64,000 nt of DNA from an uncultured Prevotella sp. (lineage in GTDB: Bacteria > Bacteroidota > Bacteroidia > Bacteroidales > Bacteroidaceae), in assembly GCA_900540375.1 (NCBI GenBank), contig UQFS01000001.1, positions 1 through 64,000 of the forward strand, given 5' to 3'. The notes below the pieces were generated by a model, which was not told where the DNA came from, made no database searches, and was given only the letters and a program-made list of their open reading frames with translations. This document shows positions 50,252 to 59,533 of this stretch, piece after piece. The position numbers and the translations under genes were made by a program. How positions within the stretch are numbered: position 1 is the stretch's first letter; the number at the start of each line of letters is the position of its first letter.

Positions 50252-52462
50252 ATGGAAAACAAAGAGTTGCGCAACGCATGGGAATTCGCCGAGCACGCCG
50301 GCATCAGCATCTTTCTCACAGGAAAGGCCGGAACGGGTAAGACGACCTTCCTTAAGGCGCTCAAGGAGCATTCCTCCAAGCGCATCATCGTCGTGGCACC
50401 TACCGGCGTGGCGGCCATCAATGCAGGCGGCGTGACCATCCACAGTTTTTTCCAATTGCCGCTCTCACCCTATGTCCCGGGCACTACGTTTAAGGACCGC
50501 TACGACTTTGGCAAGGAGAAGCGGCGCATTATCCGTACGCTCGACATGCTCGTCATTGATGAGATCTCCATGGTGCGCAGCGACTTGCTCGACGCCATCG
50601 ACAATGTGCTGCGGCGCTACCGCGATCCGACACTGCCCTTCGGCGGTGTGCAGCTGCTGATGATCGGTGATCTGCACCAGCTCACGCCGGTGGTTACGCC
50701 ACGCGACGGGGAACTGTTGCGCCCTTACTACGACACGCCTTATTTCTTTGGCAGTCATGCGCTTCAGCAGACAAGCTACGTCACCATACAGCTCACCCAT
50801 GTCTACCGTCAGCAGGACCAGGCGTTTATCGACATCCTCAACCATGTGCGCGACGGCGTGCCGACGGCTGAAGACCTCGCCCGTCTCAACGCCCGCTGCA
50901 AGCCGATGTTCATACCGAAGGCTGAGGAAGGATATATAAGACTGACCACTCACAACCGCATGGCCGACAGCTACAATGACAATGAGTTGCATAAACTGTC
51001 CGGCAAACGCTATGTCTTTAAGGCAGAGATAGAGAAAGAGTTTCCCGAGAGCAGCTATCCTGCCGACGTCAACCTTGAACTGAAGCAGGGCGCCCAGGTG
51101 ATGTTCATCAAGAATGATCCTTCTCCCTCACACCTATATTATAATGGACGTATCGGTCATGTCGTTGGTTTCGAGGATGGAAAGGTCGTGGTGAAGTGCC
51201 CCGGCGACGACTACACCATCAGCGTGGAGCCTGCCGAATGGGAGAACACACGCTACGCCATCAATGAGGATACAAAGGTCATCGAACCGCAGGTGCTCGG
51301 TGTCTTCCGGCAATATCCTTTGCGTCTGGCCTGGGCCATCACCATCCACAAGAGTCAGGGCCTGACCTTTGAGCACGCCATCATCGACGCGAGTGCTTCC
51401 TTCGCCTCAGGTCAAGTCTATGTGGCACTGAGCCGCTGCAAGAGTCTGGAGGGGCTCGTGCTTGCCTCGCAGATAAAGCCCCGCAACATCATCGGCGACG
51501 CACGTGTCAACGACTATATCGCCCGGCAGCAGAGTGAGGCCGAGAAGAGCATTGAAGCGCTGCCCGCCCTCAAGGAGGAATACTATCGCACACAACTCTA
51601 CGATCTCTTTAACTTCATGACGCTCTTTGCCGCAGAGCAGCAGCTCCACCGCCTTTTGCTGGAGTATTTCCGGCAGTTCCCCAAGCTCACCAACTATCAT
51701 GGTACGGTCATCGACCAGTTGAAGCAGAAGGTCATCGACGTGGCTCTGCGCTGGCGCACGGTCATCCAGCAGACATCTGCCGAGGGCTTGCACGCTCCTG
51801 CTTTCCTCGAAAGGGTGAAGCGCAGTGCGGCTTACTTCGTCACAGGATTGGAGGAAATGCTGCCCGACGCCATCGAGAAGACTAAGATGGCCAGCACCAA
51901 CAACAAGCGGGGCATGCAGCTCTTCGATGAGCGCTATAAAGATCTTTGGCTGGCTTATCTGTCCAAAGACCGGTTGCTGCGGGCCATGGAAGAGACTCCC
52001 TTCACGGTCTCGGCCTATATGCAAGCCAAGCAGGAGGCTATGCTCGACGCCATGGATGTGGTGATGCCGGGCAGCAGGCCACGGAAGAGAAAGAGTAGCA
52101 TAGCCTCGCCCGTTCCGACTTCTTCAGCGGAGCGCGCCGCCCCCAAGTCCGCCAAGGCGCCCCGTGTGTCTACCTATGTACAGACCTATACACTCTTCCG
52201 CCAAGGCAAGACACCGCAGCAGATTGCTGATGAGCGTCACCTGGCCCTCAGCACCATCCTCAGTCATCTGGCTCCTTATGTGAGTTCAGGTCAGATCAGC
52301 GCCGACAAGATCATCGACGGTGAGAAGGTGAAGGCCATCCGCCATGCCATCGAGCAGTTGCCCGAGAATGCCACGGCGGAGGAGCGCAAGGCAGCTTGTC
52401 CGCCGGGTGTGACACCCGCTGAGTACTATTTCATTCTCAGAAGCCTGCCGAAAGAAGGGTAA
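50252..52462 (+). CDS. PIF1-like helicase with C-terminal helix-turn-helix
   Basis: The 736-residue protein begins with a superfamily-1 helicase core: Walker A LTGKAGTGKTTFLKAL, Walker B LVIDEISMVRSDLLD, QLLMIGDLHQLTPV, and the late motif WAITIHKSQGLTFEHAIID with VALSRCKSLEGLVL. A linker of about 200 residues leads to a C-terminal helix-turn-helix (TYTLFRQGKTPQQIADERHLALSTILSHLAPYV, about 640-680). This combination is common in Bacteroidota. PIF1-like enzymes unwind DNA 5' to 3' and resolve G-quadruplex or R-loop structures; the HTH may guide it to DNA. The gene stands alone between repeat-containing gaps. Confidence 0.88.
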   Translation: MENKELRNAWEFAEHAGISIFLTGKAGTGKTTFLKALKEHSSKRIIVVAPTGVAAINAGGVTIHSFFQLPLSPYVPGTTFKDRYDFGKEKRRIIRTLDMLVIDEISMVRSDLLDAIDNVLRRYRDPTLPFGGVQLLMIGDLHQLTPVVTPRDGELLRPYYDTPYFFGSHALQQTSYVTIQLTHVYRQQDQAFIDILNHVRDGVPTAEDLARLNARCKPMFIPKAEEGYIRLTTHNRMADSYNDNELHKLSGKRYVFKAEIEKEFPESSYPADVNLELKQGAQVMFIKNDPSPSHLYYNGRIGHVVGFEDGKVVVKCPGDDYTISVEPAEWENTRYAINEDTKVIEPQVLGVFRQYPLRLAWAITIHKSQGLTFEHAIIDASASFASGQVYVALSRCKSLEGLVLASQIKPRNIIGDARVNDYIARQQSEAEKSIEALPALKEEYYRTQLYDLFNFMTLFAAEQQLHRLLLEYFRQFPKLTNYHGTVIDQLKQKVIDVALRWRTVIQQTSAEGLHAPAFLERVKRSAAYFVTGLEEMLPDAIEKTKMASTNNKRGMQLFDERYKDLWLAYLSKDRLLRAMEETPFTVSAYMQAKQEAMLDAMDVVMPGSRPRKRKSSIASPVPTSSAERAAPKSAKAPRVSTYVQTYTLFRQGKTPQQIADERHLALSTILSHLAPYVSSGQISADKIIDGEKVKAIRHAIEQLPENATAEERKAACPPGVTPAEYYFILRSLPKEG

Positions 52463-52646
52463 AATGCGCTTAGGGGTAGTTTGCAAAGAAAAGTTTTATA
52501 GTCAAAACCATTGACAAAGCCTTGTCACCGATGTCGATCATTCTAGAGAACGTGGAGGGATGGAAAACTGACTTTTGGCTGATGATTGAAAGTGTTTTGG
52601 GGAAGGAAGGAGTAAAAAAGGCGAGTTGATGCTGTCATCTCGGTAG

Positions 52647-52712
52647 TTTGATGGTGTCAGAAAGGCGTTTTGACAGCATCAGAAAGGTAGTTTGATAGCA
52701 TCAGAAAGGCAC
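52647..52712 (+). repeat. Three tandem 22-bp units inside repeat copy B
   Basis: Units at 52647-52668, 52669-52690 and 52691-52712 read TTTGA.(G/A)G..TCAGAAAGG.., and a fourth begins at 52713 and runs into the palindrome. The 22-bp period is two helical turns. Copy A holds one such unit, split by its palindrome. They lack spacers of unique sequence, so this is not CRISPR. Confidence 0.8.
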
Positions 52713-52718
52713 TTTGAC

Positions 52719-52742
52719 GAGAAATTCTCTAGAGAATTTCTC
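52719..52742. repeat. Perfect 24-bp palindrome in repeat copy B
   Basis: GAGAAATTCTCT is followed directly by its reverse complement AGAGAATTTCTC. The inner 14 bases are the same as in the 32-bp palindrome of copy A, while the arms differ yet stay complementary, which implies that pairing has been conserved. Confidence 0.9.
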
Positions 52743-52937
52743 ATCATCTCGGCACTTTCATTTGCAGAAAATTGCGGCGTTTCTCTATTTTATTGATAAT
52801 CAGTATTTTACAAAAACGGCCTGAAATTCGCAAAAATCCGGCCAAAGGATGTCTTGGTCGAAAAAATCGCCATTTTAGAGGCTGTTTTTTGTCAGATTAG
52901 GAGACAAAAGCAGACGAGTCGGAAAGAAGTAACAAGA

Positions 52938-52984
52938 AAAGCCCCAATCACACAGATGGAGCATCTTTGTGTGATTGGGGCTTT
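52938..52984. terminator. Strong bidirectional intrinsic terminator
   Basis: A 17-bp perfect stem (AAAGCCCCAATCACACA, 52938-52954, with 52968-52984) continues into an inner GATG-GAG-CATC hairpin. A-run and T-run flank the two sides. It lies between the helicase gene and the convergent S41 peptidase gene and could stop transcription from both. Confidence 0.85.
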
Positions 52985-53099
52985 GTAGTGTTATTGTTAT
53001 TGATCTCATCCTTTCACCTTTTTCGCACTTTTGCCTTATCGTGCCATGCGTATAGCAGAGGTGGTATGAGCGGAAAAAATCATGATTCTTTTCTCCCCG

Positions 53100-54113
53100 T
53101 TATTTCCTCTTTCCACCAAGAATTTTCCTTGCTGCCTCAATGATGGTGTCACGGTTGCGGTAGAAGTCCTCCATGGTGAGCGACACACTGACGTCGGGTG
53201 CAATGCCATTCTCGGTGCTCTGCCGGTCACGGTCAAACATGGGACAGGAGGAGAAACGGATGCTCCACCCGTTGGGCAGCTCGCTGGAGAAGGGCAGGCC
53301 GGCACCGCCGCCGGTGCGGTCGCCCACCACTTTGACGTTGGGACAGCAGCGCATGTATTTCACAAACTCGTTGGCAGCGGAGTATATCTGCCGGTTGGTG
53401 AGCACCACGACGGGTTTCTGCCAACGCAGACCCTTGCCGGGCTTCAGCCATTGTTCCTGCATCGACGAGAAGTCGTTGTGGCCTTTTCCCGTCTTGTGGC
53501 GGATATGGCCTACGAGGATGCTTTTATTGGTGAAGCGGGCTGCGAGTTCCTCAGCACTGGTGATCATGCCGCCGCCATTGTCACGCAGGTCGATGATCAG
53601 TCCACGGCAGGGAGCGAGGTAGAGAAGAATGTCATCGAGATTGCCGCTGCCGATGTTGTTTTCAAAGGTGGAGCAGCGCAGATATCCGATTTGATCGTTG
53701 AGGATGCGATACTTCATGCCGCTGGCGATGCGGTAGTCGGTGCCGAGGTATCGGTTGACAAGCGTGTCGCTGTAGTTGCTGGGATAGTCCTCGTAGAAAC
53801 CCCAGTAACGGGTGTAGTCAAAGGAGGCAAAGAGGTTGACGTGTCCGTCCTTGAGCGTGGCGAGCATGTTGCCGAGCACCTCAAGTAGTTGTTCGTCGGT
53901 CATCTGACTGTTGATCTGCCGTGCATAGACTGTGTGGATGGAGTCCCAGTCCACGCCTTTCTCCTGGAAGAAGCAATAGTGCTCGTCCATGATTTTCCAC
54001 AAAGCCTCAAAGTTGCCTTTGGGGTTGTCAGCAAACTGATCCTCGTCGACGCAGGCTGTGCAGAGCAGCAGGGCGGATAGGAAAGGAAGAAGATGACGGA
54101 CGATGATTTTCAT
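53100..54113 (-). CDS. S41-family peptidase lipoprotein
   Basis: The 337-residue protein has a lipoprotein signal (LLPFLSALLLCTACVDED) and a C-terminal-processing-protease-like S41 domain. The stretch GLIIDLRDNGGGMITSAEELAARF, the nucleophile region LTNRQIYSAANEFVKYM (Ser in YSAANEF) and VVGDRTGGGAGLPFSSELPNGW are characteristic. A PDZ domain is not evident; the N-terminal part is the short helical cap of the tricorn/CPP family (ALWKIMDEHYCFFQEKGVDWDSI). It would be anchored in the envelope facing the periplasm. The gene is 12 bases downstream of the DUF3316-like gene, so they share a transcript. Its substrate is unknown. Confidence 0.87.
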   Translation of the reverse strand: MKIIVRHLLPFLSALLLCTACVDEDQFADNPKGNFEALWKIMDEHYCFFQEKGVDWDSIHTVYARQINSQMTDEQLLEVLGNMLATLKDGHVNLFASFDYTRYWGFYEDYPSNYSDTLVNRYLGTDYRIASGMKYRILNDQIGYLRCSTFENNIGSGNLDDILLYLAPCRGLIIDLRDNGGGMITSAEELAARFTNKSILVGHIRHKTGKGHNDFSSMQEQWLKPGKGLRWQKPVVVLTNRQIYSAANEFVKYMRCCPNVKVVGDRTGGGAGLPFSSELPNGWSIRFSSCPMFDRDRQSTENGIAPDVSVSLTMEDFYRNRDTIIEAARKILGGKRK

Positions 54114-54125
54114 AGTTGGGATAGA

Positions 54126-54920
54126 TCAATAGCACCAGCCGAGGGTGATACTGTGAGTGTATTGGTGGTATTTGAGGTTGTTGGCTTTCATCTGCCGGTA
54201 TTCGCCGAGGTAGCCCATGCGGAAGGTGGTGCGCCGCAGACGGAAGTCCACGCTCAGATGCTGATAGAACTGCGGAGCACTGAAAGGCGAAGTGCATACG
54301 ATGTTATGGTCATAGTCGCCGCGTGAGAAGATCTCGTAGTACGACTGCCCGTAGTTGGGTGAGAAGGCCATGCCGATGAGCGGCATTGTAACGTCGTAGT
54401 GCAAGGCGAGTGGCCGCCGTCCGGTGTGGAGTTGCCACGTCAGTCGGGCTGTCGGGTCGATACTCAGCGCTATGCGTGCTTGCGCCGGGTTGTTGTTGTT
54501 GCGTGTGTCATAGGCTCCGCCCAATGTGCCGTCGATAGCTCCTCCGGCGAGCAGCGTCAGTCGTGGAGCTGCCCAGTGCCAGCGGTACATCCATCCGAGC
54601 CGGAGATTGTAGAGCAGGGTGAGCAGCGAGTTGTCGTTGCCGCGTGTACCCGCCACAGACACCAATACGTGATGTACGGCCTCTCTGACTATCCGACTGC
54701 TGTCGCGCCGCCAAAGACTTTGGGTGAGATAACCGAACTCAGTGCCTGTGAACTTCTCCTGTGAAAGATAGGTATCGAGGATGTCGGTGTAGCCTACACT
54801 CAGTTGTCCGACCCGCTCACGATCCATGGTATGTTGGGCGTACTGGCTCTCCTGTGCCGCAAGGCTTGTAGCGATGGCGGCGAGGGCAATGGTTGTGGCT
54901 AGTCTACTGATGATTGTCAT
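54126..54920 (-). CDS. DUF3316-like exported protein, probable barrel
   Basis: The 264-residue protein has a signal peptide ending SLAAQ. The remainder has alternating strands with many aromatic residues (LRLGWMYRWHWAAPRLTLLAGGAIDG, FRMGYLGEYRQMKANNLKYHQYTHSITLGWCY), consistent with a small outer-membrane barrel. The sequence resembles the Bacteroidota family known as DUF3316. It is the first gene of a two-gene unit with the S41 peptidase, so the peptidase may process or control it, or both serve envelope maintenance. Function unknown. Confidence 0.7.
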   Translation of the reverse strand: MTIISRLATTIALAAIATSLAAQESQYAQHTMDRERVGQLSVGYTDILDTYLSQEKFTGTEFGYLTQSLWRRDSSRIVREAVHHVLVSVAGTRGNDNSLLTLLYNLRLGWMYRWHWAAPRLTLLAGGAIDGTLGGAYDTRNNNNPAQARIALSIDPTARLTWQLHTGRRPLALHYDVTMPLIGMAFSPNYGQSYYEIFSRGDYDHNIVCTSPFSAPQFYQHLSVDFRLRRTTFRMGYLGEYRQMKANNLKYHQYTHSITLGWCY

Positions 54921-54986
54921 ATATGTAATAATAGAGGCCCTCCACTAACTCCCTCCTTGGGGGCTGCTAAAGGTGGGCTTTGGTTT

Positions 54987-57725
54987 CTATTCCGGGAATA
55001 GGTTGAGTTGTCCCGTGATCTCATCGATGACTTGTTGCTGCGATTTGCCGGCGTCAGGATCGAGGTTTTCCTCCGGTCCGTTGTCCTCGGGATTGTTGTC
55101 CTCCGGCTCAGGGTCAGGTTGTCTGAGCGGTTCGAGCTCTTCCACCTTGTCGACCTGCCATGTGGCGATGCGCTTGCCCTTGGCCTTGAAGCCTTTCACG
55201 GCAATGAAGCTGTCCACGTCGATGTCCATTGGTGCACGCGCTTCGTCAGCACCGCCGAAGGTCACGCGTACTTGTGGATAGACGGTGTCGGTGAGCAATA
55301 GCAACTGGTTGTCGGGGTTGTCACCAAGGAAGTTCTGATGCTTGCGGCTGGCCTCCATCTGGAAACGTTTGATATAAGCGTAGCCGTTGTTGTCGGCATC
55401 GAAGAGCACTGCCGTCCATACCTTGTTGGGCTTCCACTTCTCGATGATGCGGATGTTGTCCTCGTAGTGGTTGTTCTGGTCGAAGTCGGTGATGTAGAAC
55501 TCATTGTTGTCGAGCACCACGAGGATGCTGTCGTCGTCATAGAACTCACCGAGCAGCCGCCCGTGCTCCTCGTAGTTGATGCGGTTGACATCGGGGTCGA
55601 ACCATACCTTGCGGCCGCCGAGAGTAGAGTGTCCGTGGCTCTTGAGCGAGATACGGTGGATGCTCTGCTTGGAAAGCAGGTTGCCGTGCGCAGTGCGTCC
55701 CTTGATAGGCACCTCGGCGAAGTCTTTGTCCATGAAGATGTTTTGTTTCTTCTTGGTAGGATCGGGGTCGAGTGTCACCTTGATGATCTCAGCCTCACCA
55801 TTGGGGTTGGCGGTGAAATAAAGCACACGCGAGCCAGGCTTGCCCTGCGTGAGGTCGTAGTCGCGGTCGCGGATGATACCGGTGATGTTGAAGCGCTTGA
55901 TGTAGTATTTGCCCATGCGTCCGTCGCGGTAGACAACGTTGTAGACCGTGCGCTTGTCGTTACGCTTGAATACCTGTACCCATAGGATGTTCTTGCCTAC
56001 GAAGATCTTGTCCGCTACACGGATCACTTTGTACTTGCCGTCGCGATAGAAGATGATGATGTCGTCGAGGTCGGAGCAGTTGCAGACGAACTCGTCTTTC
56101 TTCAGTCCCGTGCCGACAAAGCCGTCCTGGCGGTTGATATAGAGCTTTTCGTTGGCCTCTACCACCTTGGTGGAGTCGATGTTCTCGAAGCTGCGTATCT
56201 CGGTGCGGCGCGGATGATCCTTGCCGTAGGTCTCCTTGAGATGTTGGAACCAGGCGATGGTGACGTCGGTCATGTGGGCCAGGTCATGGTCGATGCCCTT
56301 GATCTCAGCCTTGATCTTCGCCATGAGCTGGTCGGCCTTTTCCTTATTGTATTTAAGGATACGCTGCATCTTGATTTCGAGCAGTCGCAGATAGTCGTCG
56401 CGTGTGATGTCACGCAGCAGCTGCTCTTTATAGGGTGTGAACTTCTCGTCGAGGAACTTCACTACTGCATCCTGGTTGGCGGCCTGCTCGAAACGGCGCT
56501 CCTTATACATACGCTCCTCGATGAAGATACGTTCCAGTGAAGAGAAGAACAGCTGTTCCTGCAACTCTCCCTTGCGGATGAGCAGTTCCTTGCGCAGCAG
56601 TCCCATCGTGCGGTCGGTGCTGTGGCGCAGCACGTCGCTCACAGTGAGGAAGCATGGCTTGTTGTCCTCGATGACACAGCAGTTGGGCGAGATGTTGATC
56701 TCACAGTCAGTGAAAGCATAGAGGGCGTCGATGGTCTTGTCCGACGATGTGCCCGGGGTGAGCTGTACCTGAATCTCCACGTCGCGGGCCGTCATGTCGA
56801 TGACGCGGCGGGCCTTGATCTTACCTTTCTCAATGGCTTTGGTGATGGAGTCCTGCAGGGTGGCAGCCGTCTTGGTGTAGGGTACCTCACGGATGACGAG
56901 CGTCTTGTTGTCGAGTTTGTCGATCTTTGCTCTGACGCGCACCACGCCGCCACGCTGTCCGTCGTTGTATTTGCTTACGTCGATGGCACCGCCGGTGGGG
57001 AAGTCGGGATAGAGATGAAACTCCTCACCTTTGAGGTAGTGGATGGCAGCATCGCAGATCTCGTTGAAGTTATGGGGCAGTACCTTGCTGGAGAGTCCCA
57101 CGGCGATACCGTCAGCACCCTGTGCCAACAGCAGCGGGAACTTTACGGGCAGTGTCACCGGCTCTTTGTTGCGGCCGTCGTAGCTCATCTGCCACTCCGT
57201 GGTCTTCGGGTTGAAGACCGTCTCAATGGCAAACTTCGAGAGGCGCGCCTCGATATATCGGGGAGCGGCAGCGCGGTCACCGGTAAGGATGTTGCCCCAG
57301 TTGCCTTGCGTGTCAATGAGCAGATTCTTCTGTCCAAGCTGTACGAGAGCGTCGCCGATGGAGGCATCGCCGTGAGGGTGGAACTGCATGGTATGTCCCA
57401 CGATATTGGCCACTTTGTTGTAGCGTCCGTCGTCCATGCGTTTCATCGAGTGTAAGATACGGCGTTGCACAGGTTTCAGTCCATCCTCGATCTGCGGCAC
57501 AGCGCGCTCAAGGATGACATAGGAAGCATAGTCCAGGAACCAGTTCTTGTACATGCCGCTGAGATGATGCACGGCAGAGGCATCGAAACGGTCGGCGGGC
57601 TTGTAGTCGGAGTGCTGGTCCTCGGTGAGCTCGTTGTCGTCTGATGGCTGTTCGCCCTCGTTGGGATTGTTGCTGCTGCTATCTTTCAGCTCTTTATCTT
57701 TGTCTATAGTCTTGTCGTCGTCCAT
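54987..57725 (-). CDS. DNA topoisomerase IV / gyrase subunit A
   Basis: The 912-residue type IIA topoisomerase subunit has an acidic N-terminal tail of about 40 residues, then the breakage-reunion domain (about 50-510) with DGLKPVQRRILHSM, HPHGDASIGDALVQLGQ and the catalytic tyrosine in DRAAAPRYIEARLSKFA. The C-terminal domain is less repetitive than that of GyrA and lacks an evident GyrA box, which favours the ParC-type subunit found in Bacteroidota. The acidic C-terminal end (PEPEDNNPEDNGPEE) is low complexity. The ATPase partner (ParE) is not in the window. Promoter boxes for this gene and the divergent MATE gene lie within 60 bases of each other. Confidence 0.9.
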   Translation of the reverse strand: MDDDKTIDKDKELKDSSSNNPNEGEQPSDDNELTEDQHSDYKPADRFDASAVHHLSGMYKNWFLDYASYVILERAVPQIEDGLKPVQRRILHSMKRMDDGRYNKVANIVGHTMQFHPHGDASIGDALVQLGQKNLLIDTQGNWGNILTGDRAAAPRYIEARLSKFAIETVFNPKTTEWQMSYDGRNKEPVTLPVKFPLLLAQGADGIAVGLSSKVLPHNFNEICDAAIHYLKGEEFHLYPDFPTGGAIDVSKYNDGQRGGVVRVRAKIDKLDNKTLVIREVPYTKTAATLQDSITKAIEKGKIKARRVIDMTARDVEIQVQLTPGTSSDKTIDALYAFTDCEINISPNCCVIEDNKPCFLTVSDVLRHSTDRTMGLLRKELLIRKGELQEQLFFSSLERIFIEERMYKERRFEQAANQDAVVKFLDEKFTPYKEQLLRDITRDDYLRLLEIKMQRILKYNKEKADQLMAKIKAEIKGIDHDLAHMTDVTIAWFQHLKETYGKDHPRRTEIRSFENIDSTKVVEANEKLYINRQDGFVGTGLKKDEFVCNCSDLDDIIIFYRDGKYKVIRVADKIFVGKNILWVQVFKRNDKRTVYNVVYRDGRMGKYYIKRFNITGIIRDRDYDLTQGKPGSRVLYFTANPNGEAEIIKVTLDPDPTKKKQNIFMDKDFAEVPIKGRTAHGNLLSKQSIHRISLKSHGHSTLGGRKVWFDPDVNRINYEEHGRLLGEFYDDDSILVVLDNNEFYITDFDQNNHYEDNIRIIEKWKPNKVWTAVLFDADNNGYAYIKRFQMEASRKHQNFLGDNPDNQLLLLTDTVYPQVRVTFGGADEARAPMDIDVDSFIAVKGFKAKGKRIATWQVDKVEELEPLRQPDPEPEDNNPEDNGPEENLDPDAGKSQQQVIDEITGQLNLFPE

Positions 57726-57750
57726 AAAAGTGATTGGCGTATGTTTCTTG

Positions 57751-57758
57751 CAAAGTTA
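57751..57758 (-). promoter_or_regulatory. -7 promoter box for the topoisomerase gene
   Basis: The minus strand reads TAACTTTG, an exact -7 match, 25 bases upstream of the start at 57725. Confidence 0.55.
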
Positions 57759-57791
57759 ATAAAAAAGAAGAAGAAAGCAAAATATTCTTCG

Positions 57792-57799
57792 TAACTTTG
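57792..57799 (+). promoter_or_regulatory. -7 promoter box for the MATE gene
   Basis: TAACTTTG lies 18 bases before the ATG at 57818, back to back with the topoisomerase promoter. Confidence 0.55.
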
Positions 57800-57817
57800 C
57801 ACTAAAAACAGACACCA

Positions 57818-59158
57818 ATGAGGAAATACTTAAGCCATTACCGTGCGCTCATCATGTTGGGCACACCACTGATCATCGGACAGATCGGTGTGGTGCTTCA
57901 GAACTTTGCCGACACGCTGATGATCGGTCACCACACTACTGTGGAACTTGCTGCGGCGTCACTGGTGAGCAACATCTTCATCCTGGGACTGCTCATGGCC
58001 ATGGGCTTTGCCCTGTGCATGACACCGCTCATTGGCAAGGCCTATGGACAGGGGAACGTTGACATCATTGGATCGACGGTGAAAAACGGACTGGTGGTGA
58101 ACACGCTGGCTGCTCTCGTGCTCATGGCGGTCTACACAATTCTTTATTTCTTTCTTGACAAACTCGGACAGCCTGACGAGCTCTTGCCCTATGTGCGCTC
58201 TTACTATCTCATCAACCTGGTGTCCATTCCCTTTGTCTGCTGGGTCAACGGGTTGAAACAACTCTTCGACGCTACCACTGACACGAAGACACCGATGTGG
58301 ATACTCCTCGGTGGTAACGCACTGAACATCTTGGGCAACTGGCTGCTCATCTATGGTCATTGGGGTTTGCCAGAGATGGGTATCACCGGTGCGGGTCTTT
58401 CCACGCTGGTTGCCCGCGTACTTATGTTCATTGCCATCGCGCTATGCTTTACGTTCTCGGGTCGTCATCGTGCTGAGCGCGCAGCCTTCCGGAAGTGTCG
58501 GGTGAGGCGTGGTGAGATGCGCTCACTCATCGTCTTGGGTACGCCTATCAGCTTACAGATGGGTATGGAGAGCGGTGCCTGGTCGTTGTGCAGCATCATC
58601 GTGGGATGGATCGGTACCAATGCGCTGGCCGGACATCAGATCATGCTCACCATCAGTCAGCTCTTCTTTCAGTTCTATTATGCACTTGCCTCGGCGGTAT
58701 CTATCCGTGTGAGCCATTTCCATGGACAGCACGACTACACAGCTATCCGGCGTACGGCATGGGCTGGATGTCATCTCAACTTCATGATCGCCATCCTCGT
58801 ATCGGTGCCTGTGATCATCTTCCGCGAGCGCATGGGCTTTCTTTTCACCAGTTCGCCCAAGGTAGCTGCAGAGGTTGCCAGTGCCATCGTACCGCTGATC
58901 ATCTATCAGTTCAGCGATGGCTTGCAGTGTACTTTCAGCAATGCGATGCGTGGACTGGCTTATGTCAAGCCGGTGATGCTCGTGGCTTTTCTCTCTTATT
59001 TCGTGGTGTCGCTGCCTTTAGCCTATCTCTTTGGCATCAGCCTGCATGGCGGCTTGGTGGGCGTGTGGTTCTCCTTCCCCTTCGGACTCACCCTTGCGGG
59101 AGCACTCTACTACCATTTCTATCATCGCCGGCTGCTGTACTTGGAAAAGACAGAGTAA
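57818..59158 (+). CDS. MATE-family multidrug exporter
   Basis: The 446-residue inner-membrane protein has twelve predicted helices arranged as two MatE repeats (about 12-175 and 235-400). Conserved pieces include MLGTPLIIGQIGVVLQNFADTLMIG at the start and LIVLGTPISLQMGMESGAWSLCSIIVGWIG opening the second half. It exports cationic drugs or metabolites in exchange for Na+ or H+. It resembles the NorM branch. The gene is alone on the plus strand with its own promoter box and is intact. Actual substrates cannot be deduced. Confidence 0.92.
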   Translation: MRKYLSHYRALIMLGTPLIIGQIGVVLQNFADTLMIGHHTTVELAAASLVSNIFILGLLMAMGFALCMTPLIGKAYGQGNVDIIGSTVKNGLVVNTLAALVLMAVYTILYFFLDKLGQPDELLPYVRSYYLINLVSIPFVCWVNGLKQLFDATTDTKTPMWILLGGNALNILGNWLLIYGHWGLPEMGITGAGLSTLVARVLMFIAIALCFTFSGRHRAERAAFRKCRVRRGEMRSLIVLGTPISLQMGMESGAWSLCSIIVGWIGTNALAGHQIMLTISQLFFQFYYALASAVSIRVSHFHGQHDYTAIRRTAWAGCHLNFMIAILVSVPVIIFRERMGFLFTSSPKVAAEVASAIVPLIIYQFSDGLQCTFSNAMRGLAYVKPVMLVAFLSYFVVSLPLAYLFGISLHGGLVGVWFSFPFGLTLAGALYYHFYHRRLLYLEKTE

Positions 59159-59208
59159 GGGCTTTAAAGACAGAGTAACAAAGTAAACATATAGCTTAGC
59201 AGACAGCC

Positions 59209-59526
59209 TCAAAGTTTCCATTGGCAGCGGTTCATGTCTACACAACCGTTGGACTTGAAGAGGACGTCTTCGTGGAGGAGTCGCTCACGTTGTTCTGGGA
59301 AGACGGGGGAGAGGCGACCTGCGCTGTTGACAACACGGTGGCAGGGAAGATACAATTCCTGTGGTACGCGACTGAGCCAAAAGCCTACTTGGCGGGCATG
59401 ATGAGGACAACCGGCCAAGGTGGCTACTTGACCGTAGGTGAGCACGCGCCCGGAGGGTATCTGTCTGACAATGTCGTAGACAGCCTCCACAAACTCTCTT
59501 CTCTTGTCTGCTTTTGTGTCCATCAT
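59209..59526 (-). CDS. MGMT-family DNA alkyltransferase domain protein
   Basis: The 105-residue protein corresponds to the C-terminal catalytic domain of O6-alkylguanine DNA methyltransferases: VYDIVRQIPSGRVLTYGQVATLAG and the active-site motif LPCHRVVN with the acceptor Cys present. The N-terminal domain of full enzymes is absent, as in alkyltransferase-like (ATL) proteins, but those have Trp in place of this Cys. Repair of alkylated guanine is therefore possible. Start at 59526 or the next Met (59523). It lies seven bases after the SNF2 helicase gene and is last in that operon. Confidence 0.87.
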   Translation of the reverse strand: MMDTKADKRREFVEAVYDIVRQIPSGRVLTYGQVATLAGCPHHARQVGFWLSRVPQELYLPCHRVVNSAGRLSPVFPEQRERLLHEDVLFKSNGCVDMNRCQWKL

Positions 59527-59533
59527 TTATACA

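Larger units (their letters stand above)
52631..52899 (+). repeat. Dispersed intergenic repeat element, copy B
   Basis: About 269 bases with the same ordered blocks as 28587-28833: GTCATCTCGG at the left, TTTGATAG/TCAGAAAGG units, a perfect palindrome with core TTCTCTAGAGAA, then CGGCCAAAGGATGTCTTGG, TCGAAAAA and a T-run ending TTTTTTGTCAG. The predicted right-end stem (CGGCC with GGCTG) is kept by a wobble pair, which suggests that structure matters. It sits between the helicase gene and a strong terminator. No gene is present. Confidence 0.65.

Noticed and set aside
52647..52742. CRISPR array
   Set aside because: The 22-bp units are directly adjacent without unique spacers, there are only three to four, and no cas genes are present.
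59209..59526. Alkyltransferase-like (ATL) regulator without transferase activity
   Set aside because: ATL proteins have Trp in place of the acceptor Cys; here the motif reads PCHRV, so an active alkyltransferase is more likely despite the short length.
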